From positions 1 through 64,000 of the forward strand of contig JAPOQK010000012.1 in assembly GCA_026710795.1 (NCBI GenBank): a DNA stretch of 64,000 bases. Reading direction: 5' to 3'. The translations under genes were made by a program, and so were the position numbers. Under the pieces are notes generated by a model. That model ran no database searches. It had not been told where the DNA came from and was given only the letters and a program-made list of their open reading frames with translations. This document shows, piece by piece, positions 26,327 to 34,987 of this stretch (the stretch's first letter is position 1; every line of letters starts with the position of its first letter). This stretch comes from Candidatus Poribacteria bacterium. GTDB taxonomy: Bacteria; Poribacteria; WGA-4E; WGA-3G.

Positions 26327-27358
26327 ATGGATCAATTTTACCAACAATTGATTAACGGCATTGTGCTTGGAGGGATTTACGCACTCATTGCTGTTGGTTA
26401 TACTATGGTATACGGTATCATCCAATTAATTAATTTTGCTCACGGTGAAATTTTCATGTTGGGTGCATATTTTGCATTTACTTTGGTTAACTTTACACCG
26501 ATACCATTTTGGGTAGCGATTTTTGTCAGCATGCTGTTCTGTGCTGGAGTTGGGATGCTGATGGACTATGTCGCATATAGACCACTCCGTAACGCCCCCC
26601 GATTATCCGCACTCATTACTGCCATAGGTGTCTCAATTGGACTGCAAAATCTTGCCAGAATTCTCTGGGGGGCTAAACCACAAACTTTCACAGACGATAC
26701 ACTTCCGACTATTTTCCAACAGATTTCACCAATGAAAGAACCCAAAGTATTCTTTTCAATCTTTGGAGTCACATTCACTGATGCCGCAATTCAATTTTCA
26801 GAAAATGTATCTTTAGCATACCTTGACCTAACTATTATTGTCCTCGCAATTATTCTAATGGTTAGTTTAAACCGATTAGTATCCTTAACAAAAATTGGTA
26901 AAGCTATGCGGGCATGCGCTCAAAACAGAATTGCTGCCAATTTAATGGGTGTCAGAACTAATCAGGTGATTGCTATAACATTTGCTATCGGTTCAGCTTT
27001 AGGGGCAGTTGCAGGTGTGATGGTCGGTGTTCGGGATAATATCGGACCTACCATGGGGCTTCACAAAGGTGTTGCAGCATTTGCTGCTGCTGTTCTTGGA
27101 GGGATTGGAAATATCACTGGAGCAATGGTAGGTGGACTCCTGATGGGTCTGGCAGAAGTATTTGGTGCAGGTTATATTGATCCGATGATTGCGACTATAT
27201 GCCATACTATAGGACTTGGTGAATTCTATGATTCTGAGAAAATATCCCATAGCTATGGTTCTGGATATAGAATTGCAATCTCATATATTGTGATGATTAT
27301 TGTTATATTAATACGTCCTACTGGACTATTTGGTAAGGCTTCTGCACACCGGGCGTAA
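26327..27358 (+). CDS. livH: Branched-chain amino acid-type ABC permease, LivH family
   Basis: 343 residues with about eight membrane segments. LivH-family features: NGIVLGGIYALIAVGYTMVY and LINFAHGEIFMLGAYFAF at the N-terminus, the cytoplasmic coupling region KIGKAMRACAQNRIAANLMG, and AFAAAVLGGIGNITGAMVGG in the C-terminal half. The loop around 85-130 is longer than in LivH of E. coli. It forms the inner-membrane channel with LivM. The ATPase genes livG and livF are not adjacent. Confidence 0.92.
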   Translation: MDQFYQQLINGIVLGGIYALIAVGYTMVYGIIQLINFAHGEIFMLGAYFAFTLVNFTPIPFWVAIFVSMLFCAGVGMLMDYVAYRPLRNAPRLSALITAIGVSIGLQNLARILWGAKPQTFTDDTLPTIFQQISPMKEPKVFFSIFGVTFTDAAIQFSENVSLAYLDLTIIVLAIILMVSLNRLVSLTKIGKAMRACAQNRIAANLMGVRTNQVIAITFAIGSALGAVAGVMVGVRDNIGPTMGLHKGVAAFAAAVLGGIGNITGAMVGGLLMGLAEVFGAGYIDPMIATICHTIGLGEFYDSEKISHSYGSGYRIAISYIVMIIVILIRPTGLFGKASAHRA

Positions 27359-27411
27359 ATATCTCTATATCAATATTCTATGGATGTAAACGTTTCAAGG
27401 TATAGAATGTA

Positions 27412-28494
27412 ATGCAAATTTTAGATAAAGTAAAGAACTTCATTTTCAAAGCAAAGAACTTCGTTTTCAAAGCAAAGAACTTCGTTTCCAAATTACAAGA
27501 AAATATTACTCCAAAAACTCTTGTATTATGTTTACTGCTTTGTATTTTTCCGTTGCTTACCTATGGAACAGATGCAATTGCCAGTCTTTTTTCTAACTTC
27601 AATATATTTCTACCTATACCCTCTGGAGATTATCTGATCTACATCTCTATTCAGGTGTGTGTATATATACTACTTGCTGTCGGTCTAAATATAGTTTGTG
27701 GTTATACTGGATTGCTGGACCTGGGATATGTTGGATTTTATCTTATCGGTGGATACACAGCTGGACTCTTGATGAGACATGCAGGAGTCAGTTACTGGTT
27801 TGTGGTACCTATTGCTATCTTGAATGGGGCATTGTGGGGATTGATACGGGGGGCACCGACTTTAAAACTCACAGGGGACTATTTTGCAATTGTTACTTTC
27901 GGTTTTGCTGAGATACTTTTTAGAATTGTCAAAAATGAGATATGGTTGATTAGAGACATCAACGGTTTCGTAAAGGAAATTCCTCGCGCTACCATTTTCG
28001 GTTTGGAACTCAATAAGAATTGGCAGCATTACTACCACATTCTTATCCTTACTGCTGTGGTAATATTTGTCAGTTACAGATTAGAACATTCACGTATCGG
28101 AAGAGCATGGATTGCTATAAGAGAAGATGAGCAAGCTGCAGCATCTATGGGAATCAACATTAGTAAATACAAATCACTTGCATTTGCAATCAGTGCAGCA
28201 ATGGGAGCACTTGGTGGTGCATTTTTAGCACAGTTTTGGGGAAACCTTAGTGCAAAAGCATTTGAATTTTGGGAATCAATCCTTATACTCTGTATGGTGA
28301 TTCTTGGAGGGAAAGGTAGTATAAAAGGATCCATATTAGGTGCAATTATAATAGGTTCTCTAAGTGAAGTATTGCGTATAGTCCTACAACAGTTTCCACC
28401 CGATTTCGCAGGTTCACGTTATCTTATCTTTGGCATTGTTTTAGTCTTGTTGATGCGTTTCCGACCTGCTGGTTTGATTTTCAAAAAGACATAA
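27412..28494 (+). CDS. livM: Branched-chain amino acid-type ABC permease, LivM family
   Basis: 360 residues, the second permease subunit. LivM features: VGLNIVCGYTGLLDLGYVGF, the coupling helix RIGRAWIAIREDEQAAASMG, and LGGKGSIKGSILGAIIIG near the end. An N-terminal extension of about 25 residues consists of a three-fold repeat (see the repeat at 27432-27494). AAGGT precedes the ATG. The operon ends here; the next gene is convergent and no ATPase follows. Confidence 0.92.
   Translation: MQILDKVKNFIFKAKNFVFKAKNFVSKLQENITPKTLVLCLLLCIFPLLTYGTDAIASLFSNFNIFLPIPSGDYLIYISIQVCVYILLAVGLNIVCGYTGLLDLGYVGFYLIGGYTAGLLMRHAGVSYWFVVPIAILNGALWGLIRGAPTLKLTGDYFAIVTFGFAEILFRIVKNEIWLIRDINGFVKEIPRATIFGLELNKNWQHYYHILILTAVVIFVSYRLEHSRIGRAWIAIREDEQAAASMGINISKYKSLAFAISAAMGALGGAFLAQFWGNLSAKAFEFWESILILCMVILGGKGSIKGSILGAIIIGSLSEVLRIVLQQFPPDFAGSRYLIFGIVLVLLMRFRPAGLIFKKT
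27432..27494 (+). repeat. Three 21-bp tandem repeats inside livM
   Basis: Three in-frame copies of a 21-bp unit (AAAGAACTTC followed by TTTTCAAAGC variants) encode KNFIFKA, KNFVFKA and KNFVSKL in the cytoplasmic N-terminal tail of LivM. The multiple of three keeps the frame, so copy number could vary without breaking the gene. Confidence 0.85.
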
Positions 28495-28548
28495 ATATAC
28501 TAAACTCTTTATACAAAATATGCTAATGTATTAGATTAATAATTCAAT

Positions 28549-29565
28549 CTACTCATTCTGTTTCATCCTCAATTGAATTAGCAATTCACCAACTAAAAGA
28601 ATAAGTGCAAACGCAATAAACAATTGAAATCTCTCTTGATATTTCCCATCAGAACTAACTCTGTATTTCTGTCTCTCAAGACGTGATAGATCGTCCAACA
28701 ACTGACCAGTACCCTCATCCACATGATAGTAGTTCCCATTCCCTGCTTTTGCAATGTTCAATAATCCCTCTTCATTCAACATTGTTAGTACAAGTTGTCC
28801 TCTAACATCCCGTTTGAATACAGATTGTTCTAATATAAGTGGTATTGGAACTGATTTATCAGTATTGCCAACCCCAATACAGTAGATATAAACACCCTCC
28901 TCTGTTGCTGTTTGCGCTGATTGAATTGCATTTTCGTCATGATTCTCACCATCCGTGAACAGTATCAACACTTTTTGTCCATTAGAGGTAATATCTGTAG
29001 TAGTCAATTTGTTCTGGTATGAATTGAGACGAGATGTTGCAACCTCAATTGCATTTCCAATACGTGTCCCCCTATGTGCAAGGGTTTTGGGTGTCATCGC
29101 AGCTAAAAACTCTTTCAGTGTATTTACATCTCTTGTTAATGGACACACCACAACACTTGCTTCAGCAAAGTAGAGCAAACCAATACGGTCACCTTCAAGT
29201 CGATCCAACAATGATAACATTACATCCTTAGCACGTGCAAGCCGATGAGCACCATTGCCATCTTTAGCCAACATACTTGTTGATATATCCAAAGCAAACA
29301 TAACATCAAGACGTTCTGCGACCGACTCAGGTTTTGCACCCCACTGTGGATTAGCAACTGCTAATACTAAAAACAGAAAACATAATATTAACAAGATTGC
29401 TTGTAACTTATGTCTTCTAAAATGTAAAATATCCACATTGCTCTGAAAAAGCAGCATTGCTTTCCGCTTCTGCCGCATTCCGTAGAGTAACAGTAGGATT
29501 ATGGGTGGAAACCCAAAGAGAAAGAATAGAAGTAACTCAGGATTACCGAAACGGAACCAATTCAT
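28549..29565 (-). CDS. BatA/BatB-like von Willebrand factor A membrane protein
   Basis: 338 residues: two N-terminal membrane segments (about 9-29 and 54-71), a VWA domain with a complete-looking metal-binding MIDAS (D93-I-S95-T-S97, then TRIG and FTDGEN), and a C-terminal membrane segment (LFIAFALILLVGELLIQL). This is the layout of BatA/BatB of the aerotolerance cluster, usually found with a MoxR ATPase and a DUF58 protein; neither is present here. No ribosome binding site is obvious. Converges with livM over a 54-bp gap. Confidence 0.85.
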   Translation of the reverse strand: MNWFRFGNPELLLFFLFGFPPIILLLLYGMRQKRKAMLLFQSNVDILHFRRHKLQAILLILCFLFLVLAVANPQWGAKPESVAERLDVMFALDISTSMLAKDGNGAHRLARAKDVMLSLLDRLEGDRIGLLYFAEASVVVCPLTRDVNTLKEFLAAMTPKTLAHRGTRIGNAIEVATSRLNSYQNKLTTTDITSNGQKVLILFTDGENHDENAIQSAQTATEEGVYIYCIGVGNTDKSVPIPLILEQSVFKRDVRGQLVLTMLNEEGLLNIAKAGNGNYYHVDEGTGQLLDDLSRLERQKYRVSSDGKYQERFQLFIAFALILLVGELLIQLRMKQNE

Positions 29566-29631
29566 TTATTAATATATGTGCCAAGAAGTGTGTTGATATT
29601 TTTATAGGAAGGTGGAAGACACTTTCATGGT

Positions 29632-29652
29632 GAATTATGAATTATGAATTAT
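29632..29652. repeat. Heptamer tandem repeat (GAATTAT)3
   Basis: Three perfect copies of GAATTAT lie in the 102-bp spacer between the VWA gene and glpD. Short heptameric tandem repeats of this type are common between genes in some bacteria, notably cyanobacteria. No function is apparent. Confidence 0.75.
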
Positions 29653-29667
29653 TAGACTATTAACACA

Positions 29668-31374
29668 TTACAGGTTTGCATTTAACCAATGAATGCGACG
29701 TTTATACTTATCAATTTCCGCTGTGATTCTTGACTGATCCCAATTATGTTTTTCACCTATAAATTGTGCAATCTGTGGTACTATATCCAAACCTTGTCCA
29801 CGTGTCCATCCAATGCGAGTTCTCCGCCATAATATATCGTCTATTGTAATTGCCATCTCTCCCGTATATGCATAAAGTATTTCTGCCTTCACAAAGGGAA
29901 GAGATGGACATACTGGTTCTGCAAGTGTGGAATCATGACCAATAAACTCCTCAATGGCATGATACCCTTGGTAACCATAACGATGCACAAGACGTTCCTT
30001 CTCATCATCAGATAGTATTTTGGTTGAATTCTGTTCAATATGACCTTCGTTCCAGCCAACATCCTCAGATACTGCACTTGGTAAAGGATTGATAGATGTT
30101 TTACAATCACGCGGTACACTCAGAGATTCAGCCAAATAATCAACTGCCTCTTCAGCGATTAACCTGTGGGTAGTCAATTTCCCACCATATACATATATGA
30201 TGCCGCTTGCACTTTCAGTTATAATGTGTTCTCTTGAAACAAAATTCCGTTTATCGGAAGTATTTTCAGAACCGTTGGACGCAATCAGAGGACGCACGCC
30301 AGCATAAGAACCAATGATAGAACTGTTATCTAATGACATACTTGGAAAAACACGCTGTGCTTCAGAAAGTAAATACACCACTTCATCGGATGTAGGTCGG
30401 GCAGTTTCTGGATCACCCTCCGGAGTTGTTTCTGTGGTACCAATAATAGATGTATCGTGTTCTCCGGGTAATACAAAAATACCGCGCTGCTTACTATTAT
30501 ATGACTTTTCTGTCTGAGTTAGAAGTATCAAACCGTGTTTAATAGAAGTATCACCACCAAGACAGTTCGGCAAAATCAGGTGGATCCCTTGTGCCTTCTT
30601 AGAAACTAATCGGGATGTTTCATCATAACTTGGATCCTTTTTCCATAACTGATCAGTCCAAGGTCCTGTTGTTGATACAATTTTACGTGATGCAATTTCA
30701 AATGTTTCACCAGTAATGCTATCTTTAGCCTTTATACGAAACATTTGTGATGTGCTATCAGGTTGCGAAACATAATCTTCAAATTGGACGTAGTTTGCAA
30801 CAACGCCGCCATGAACGTGTGCATCCTTAAGCGTGGCTAATGTCAACCTACTATCATCAACTGTGCTATCCCAAAGGATCACACAACCTTTTAATCCATC
30901 TGATAATATAGGACCAACCAACGAATGTATCTCATTAACATCACGAAGTAACTTTGATTTCTCAATTTCATCTGACTTGGAGAGATGATTATAGTACCGT
31001 GCAGCAAGTTGAATACCTGCAAGGGGATACGGATCGCCTTTATATCGAAGGATTGCCAAAGGTAGCGGCTTAACAAGATTAGGGGCAATATTATGCATAA
31101 TCTCGCGTTCCTTGCGAGACTGCTTAACGAGAGCAATATCGCGTTTTGCGATGTAACGAAACCCTCCATGGATAAGTTGTGAACTGGCACCACTCGTTCC
31201 ACTTGCAAAATCACCTTTCTCAATTAAACCTGCTTTTATTCCCCCGTTTAACATAATGTCCCGGATCAATCCTGCTCCGACAACACCACCACCTATAATC
31301 AACACATCCAGAGGTTCTGTCTTTAGGGTATTTATATTATCAATACGAGTCCTATATGAAAATTCAGATAACAT
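29668..31374 (-). CDS. glpD: FAD-dependent glycerol-3-phosphate dehydrogenase
   Basis: A 568-residue GlpD/GlpA-type flavoenzyme that oxidises glycerol 3-phosphate to dihydroxyacetone phosphate at the membrane, passing electrons to quinone. The FAD-binding dinucleotide motif IIGGGVVGAG spans residues 26-35, followed by EKGDFASGTSGASSQLIHGG, the family signature. Further signatures are GPWTDQLW, VRPLIAS and YGGKLTTHR. The C-terminal helical domain (about 450-568) is present. GGAG upstream supports the start. The DegT gene lies 15 bp upstream in the same direction, suggesting a shared transcript. Confidence 0.93.
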   Translation of the reverse strand: MLSEFSYRTRIDNINTLKTEPLDVLIIGGGVVGAGLIRDIMLNGGIKAGLIEKGDFASGTSGASSQLIHGGFRYIAKRDIALVKQSRKEREIMHNIAPNLVKPLPLAILRYKGDPYPLAGIQLAARYYNHLSKSDEIEKSKLLRDVNEIHSLVGPILSDGLKGCVILWDSTVDDSRLTLATLKDAHVHGGVVANYVQFEDYVSQPDSTSQMFRIKAKDSITGETFEIASRKIVSTTGPWTDQLWKKDPSYDETSRLVSKKAQGIHLILPNCLGGDTSIKHGLILLTQTEKSYNSKQRGIFVLPGEHDTSIIGTTETTPEGDPETARPTSDEVVYLLSEAQRVFPSMSLDNSSIIGSYAGVRPLIASNGSENTSDKRNFVSREHIITESASGIIYVYGGKLTTHRLIAEEAVDYLAESLSVPRDCKTSINPLPSAVSEDVGWNEGHIEQNSTKILSDDEKERLVHRYGYQGYHAIEEFIGHDSTLAEPVCPSLPFVKAEILYAYTGEMAITIDDILWRRTRIGWTRGQGLDIVPQIAQFIGEKHNWDQSRITAEIDKYKRRIHWLNANL

Positions 31375-31389
31375 ATTTCAGAAACTCCA

Positions 31390-32823
31390 CTATACAGATT
31401 TATCTTTTAGCGCGTTAACTATGGTCTTTGCGTAATTAGAAACCTTGTGTATTGCTGAAAGAATCCGTTCTGCTGCGCCTGAAACGGGGTTTGTTAACAA
31501 TGGTAAGAAAATCAATTGAGTACATACCTTTTCAGTGATAGGCAGGTCTCCTTCAGAGTATCCTTCAAAATCACCTCCCATTTTAGAAGGTGTGAGTGAA
31601 CCACGTCCATTCGTAAATATATCAAGACCGTGTGTGAATAATGGTAACGTATGTAGTAGTGGGTACGGATTACTATTTGTTGGTAATCCTCCCGTAAATA
31701 CAGGTACACCAGCACCGACCAATAGAGGATAAGGATTGTTATTTGCCAATACCCCTTCCTTCCGCAATGCTTCTGCGTATACTGGTGCAGTTAGACCATG
31801 CATTTCTTCCTCTATATAATGGATTGGGAAACCAAAAAATGCCGCCGGTTCCGCTCCATCATACCGCTGAATAGACCTTACTCCTGGGATATCTTGCAAA
31901 CCTTCATTGATTTCCTGAATATAAGCACGACGATTTGCGTTGAGTTCATCGAGTTTCTGTAACTGCACTGAAGCAATACCGATAGCCAACGGATGTGCAC
32001 GATATTTGACACCTAATCCCATAGGAGGTAGATACGGGTAATTTAGTAAAGATGGATCTAACTCTGGACCTGCGATACTACTAATTCCACGATTGACTTG
32101 ACCTAATAAACATGCCCGTTCAAATACGTTAATGTCATTCGTAGCAAGTACACCACCTTCACCTGCACTGACTGCTTTGCTACCTTGCAAACTCCATGCC
32201 CCCACATGTCCAATACTACCACACGGTTTACCTTTGTAAGATGCTCCGTGTGCATGAGAGCAATCTTCTATCACTGGTACACCAGTTTCAGCACTGAGTT
32301 CCATCAGTGCATCCATATCACATACATTTCCCCACAGATGCACTGCAACAATCGCTTTTGTCTTGGATGTAATCCGTTGTTTGACATCGTCAACATCAAT
32401 GACCAATGTGTTCGGATCCACCTCACAAAAGACAGGTCTCGCCATCAACATTAATGCGGGTGTTATTGATCCCATCCATGTATAAGTCGGACAGATCACC
32501 TCATCGCCTGGACCTACACCCAGTCCAAACATCGCACTATGTAATGCAGCGGTTCCATTGCATAGACTCATAGAGAATTGTGTTTGATGACGTTCACGCC
32601 ACACTCGTTCAAATTCTTGAACAGTGGCGGACTTACCAGACAATTCGTTCCGCAGTGTCATTTCATAAGCCATTTGAGCTTCTGCTTCGGTGATTTGTTG
32701 CCATTGATCAAGGGTGGGAAATGGTTTCTCTTCTGATATGTCAAAAATAGGTTTTCCACCTAAAATTGCTGGAAGGTTAGTTATATCTTTCTCAGAGTTA
32801 GAAGGTCTTATTTTATTTGTCAT
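31390..32823 (-). CDS. DegT/DnrJ/EryC1/StrS-family PLP-dependent aminotransferase
   Basis: A 477-residue aminotransferase of the sugar-nucleotide family. PLP lysine K216 lies in LQGSKAVSAGEGG; EDCSHAHGASYKG supplies the cofactor-ring aspartate. CNGTAALHSAM binds the phosphate. Length exceeds the usual 370-400: the extra residues include a loop at about 355-410 that repeats NPYPLL twice, and a C-terminal tail. Typical substrates are 3- or 4-keto sugar nucleotides for surface glycans, or scyllo-inosose. Next to glpD, a link to surface polysaccharide is inference. Confidence 0.87.
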   Translation of the reverse strand: MTNKIRPSNSEKDITNLPAILGGKPIFDISEEKPFPTLDQWQQITEAEAQMAYEMTLRNELSGKSATVQEFERVWRERHQTQFSMSLCNGTAALHSAMFGLGVGPGDEVICPTYTWMGSITPALMLMARPVFCEVDPNTLVIDVDDVKQRITSKTKAIVAVHLWGNVCDMDALMELSAETGVPVIEDCSHAHGASYKGKPCGSIGHVGAWSLQGSKAVSAGEGGVLATNDINVFERACLLGQVNRGISSIAGPELDPSLLNYPYLPPMGLGVKYRAHPLAIGIASVQLQKLDELNANRRAYIQEINEGLQDIPGVRSIQRYDGAEPAAFFGFPIHYIEEEMHGLTAPVYAEALRKEGVLANNNPYPLLVGAGVPVFTGGLPTNSNPYPLLHTLPLFTHGLDIFTNGRGSLTPSKMGGDFEGYSEGDLPITEKVCTQLIFLPLLTNPVSGAAERILSAIHKVSNYAKTIVNALKDKSV

Positions 32824-33038
32824 ATTATTTTATAATTGAATCGTTAGGAGTAATTAAGTAAAAATTCAGACAAGTATAATGGTCAGACTTCCATTACAAA
32901 TTGCCTAAATGCTAAATCTATGCTATATTAACATCGGACGAAATATGTATTATGTCTTATTGTATTTCTGATACATATTACCATGATATAAAAGTACTGT
33001 CAATCTTCTATGATTAATCCCACCAATTTGAGATAATT

Positions 33039-34124
33039 TTGAATATCCGTATTACATTAAATAAACTGCTTATCTACACATTCGTTCAAAGTCGTAAATT
33101 ACTGAAAAACTGTTATCCGCAGCTACTTGCCATCTGCGGATTCTTTCTTTTATGTGGGTTGGTTTTAATCCTACGAGGACAAAATCCATTAGAATTTTAT
33201 ACCACTATTTTAGTTAGCGGGTTTTCCAGCTTTGATGAATTTGGTAGTGTACTCTTTAATTCTACACCATTGATCTTTACAGGTCTTGCTGTAGCAATAG
33301 GATACCAGTGTGGTTTATTTAATATTGGCTGTGAAGGTCAACTCTATGTCGCGGCATTTGCAGCAACATTGGTAGGCATATATCTATACTTGCCATCTAT
33401 TCTATTAGTGCCTTTATGTATTGGTGCAGCCATGATTGCAGGAGCTGTGTGGGGTGCGGTACCCGGTATCTTAAAAGCGAAATTCGGCGCGCATGAAGTT
33501 ATTAATACTATTATGATGAATTTCATTGCTGTCGCACTCACAAACTTCCTTGTTACATCTGTCTATCAAGAACCGAATCAGATGATTCCACATACCTCCA
33601 AAATATATGAAAATGCGATGTTATCGCGTTTAGGTAGTTATATACCGTATCTACCTAAGAGCAATCTATTAAACGACAGTTTTGTAATCGCATGTGTTTG
33701 TGTTGTTTTTTGTCACATTTTTTTAAAGTATACCCGTTGGGGATACGAACTCCGTTTAGTTGGTAATGCACCAGATGTCGCCGCGTATGGTGGCATAAAA
33801 CCTGGTGTAGTAATTATCTGGGTTATGGCACTAAGCGGCGCAATTGCAGGCTTAGCAGGTGTCTCTGATGTTATGGGGTATCGTTATAGGTTTTTAGATA
33901 GTTTTTCGTCCGGATGGGGTTTCACTGGCATCGCTGTTGCGCTTTTGGGTAGAAACCATCCATTTGGTGTCTTTGCAGCGGCTTTATTGTTCGGATTACT
34001 AAATAAAGTTGCCTTGGATATAGAACTGTTATTGAATGTACCTCGTGGTTTATTTCTTGCTGGTCAAGGATTATTAATCATCGGTTTAGTCAGTATAGAA
34101 AGTCTAAAAAAGAAAAACAAATGA
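33039..34124 (+). CDS. Nucleoside/simple-sugar ABC permease, NupP (YufP)-like
   Basis: 361 residues with about nine or ten membrane segments, from the BPD_transp_2 branch that partners BMP-type binding proteins. Features: PLIFTGLAVAIGYQCGLFNIG, GQLYVAA, KAKFGAHEVINTIMMNFIA and GNAPDVAAYGGI. The frame has no ATG near its beginning; TTG at 33039 is the best start because stops lie just upstream. Overlaps the second permease by ATGA. A BMP-family binding protein is encoded at 60862-61878, but the ATPase is absent from the window. Confidence 0.88.
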   Translation: MNIRITLNKLLIYTFVQSRKLLKNCYPQLLAICGFFLLCGLVLILRGQNPLEFYTTILVSGFSSFDEFGSVLFNSTPLIFTGLAVAIGYQCGLFNIGCEGQLYVAAFAATLVGIYLYLPSILLVPLCIGAAMIAGAVWGAVPGILKAKFGAHEVINTIMMNFIAVALTNFLVTSVYQEPNQMIPHTSKIYENAMLSRLGSYIPYLPKSNLLNDSFVIACVCVVFCHIFLKYTRWGYELRLVGNAPDVAAYGGIKPGVVIIWVMALSGAIAGLAGVSDVMGYRYRFLDSFSSGWGFTGIAVALLGRNHPFGVFAAALLFGLLNKVALDIELLLNVPRGLFLAGQGLLIIGLVSIESLKKKNK

Positions 34125-34966
34125 CAATTATTGATTTGATTCCAAGCACAATACGAATGACAACACCATTAGGTTATGCTGCACTTGGTGGAATATACTC
34201 TGAACGTTCAGGTGTAATTAACATCGCTCTTGAAGGTTTGATGCTAATTGGTGCTTATGGATATGTTGTAGGAACACATGCGACAGGTTCAGCTTGGGGT
34301 GGATTATCAGTCGGTATTGGTTTAGGAATTCTATTTGCGCTATTACATGCTGTTGCTACAATCACATTTCATGCAGAGCAAATTGTCACAGGTGTTGCCA
34401 TTAATATTCTGGCAATCGGAGTCACTGATTATCTTACTCCCGCGTATGAGCGTGTTCAAGGCTTACCCGAATGGAAATTACCTGTCATCGGTTCATATAG
34501 CTTCCTTGTATATTTAGTGCCAATAATTATGCTTGCAAGTCATGTTCTGCTATTCAAAACTCCCTGGGGATTACGATTACGTGCTGCTGGCGAATCAACA
34601 GAGGCACTCAAAACTCTCAGTCTAAGTCGTGCAAAATGGCAATATTTTGGTGTTATCATGAGCGGCATTTTAGCAAGTATTGGTGGTTGTTTTCTTGCAT
34701 CGGATGTACATTATTTTTCTGAAGGTATGACTGCTGGACGAGGATATGTTGCACTTGCAGCGGTTATATTCGGTAATTGGAGACCACTCTACGGTATTGC
34801 TGGGTGTCTTCTCTTTGGTTTTGCTTCCTCATTGGAACTTGCTGACCTATGGAACATACCCGATCAGGTTTTAAAGATAATACCACATGTCTTAACAATG
34901 ATTGTGCTTGCTGGACTTGTGGGTAGATCACGTCCTCCTGCAGCTTTGGGTAAGATGGAATCCTAA
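34121..34966 (+). CDS. Nucleoside/simple-sugar ABC permease, NupQ (YufQ)-like
   Basis: 281 residues with about eight membrane segments. The family signature TPLGYAALGGIYSERSGVIN and NIALEGLMLIGAYGYV is at the N-terminus, followed by TFHAEQIVTGVAINILAIG and the coupling segment WGLRLRAAGESTEALKTLSL. It pairs with the upstream permease as the heterodimeric channel. The start overlaps the upstream stop (ATGA). It converges with wzc across 21 bp. Confidence 0.9.
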   Translation: MTIIDLIPSTIRMTTPLGYAALGGIYSERSGVINIALEGLMLIGAYGYVVGTHATGSAWGGLSVGIGLGILFALLHAVATITFHAEQIVTGVAINILAIGVTDYLTPAYERVQGLPEWKLPVIGSYSFLVYLVPIIMLASHVLLFKTPWGLRLRAAGESTEALKTLSLSRAKWQYFGVIMSGILASIGGCFLASDVHYFSEGMTAGRGYVALAAVIFGNWRPLYGIAGCLLFGFASSLELADLWNIPDQVLKIIPHVLTMIVLAGLVGRSRPPAALGKMES

Positions 34967-34987
34967 TCCATTATCACCAAAAATCTA

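Noticed and set aside
28495-28548. Possible bidirectional terminator (TAGATT...AATCTA) between livM and the VWA gene
   Set aside because: The stem is only 6 bp and AT-rich, and no T-run follows on either strand.
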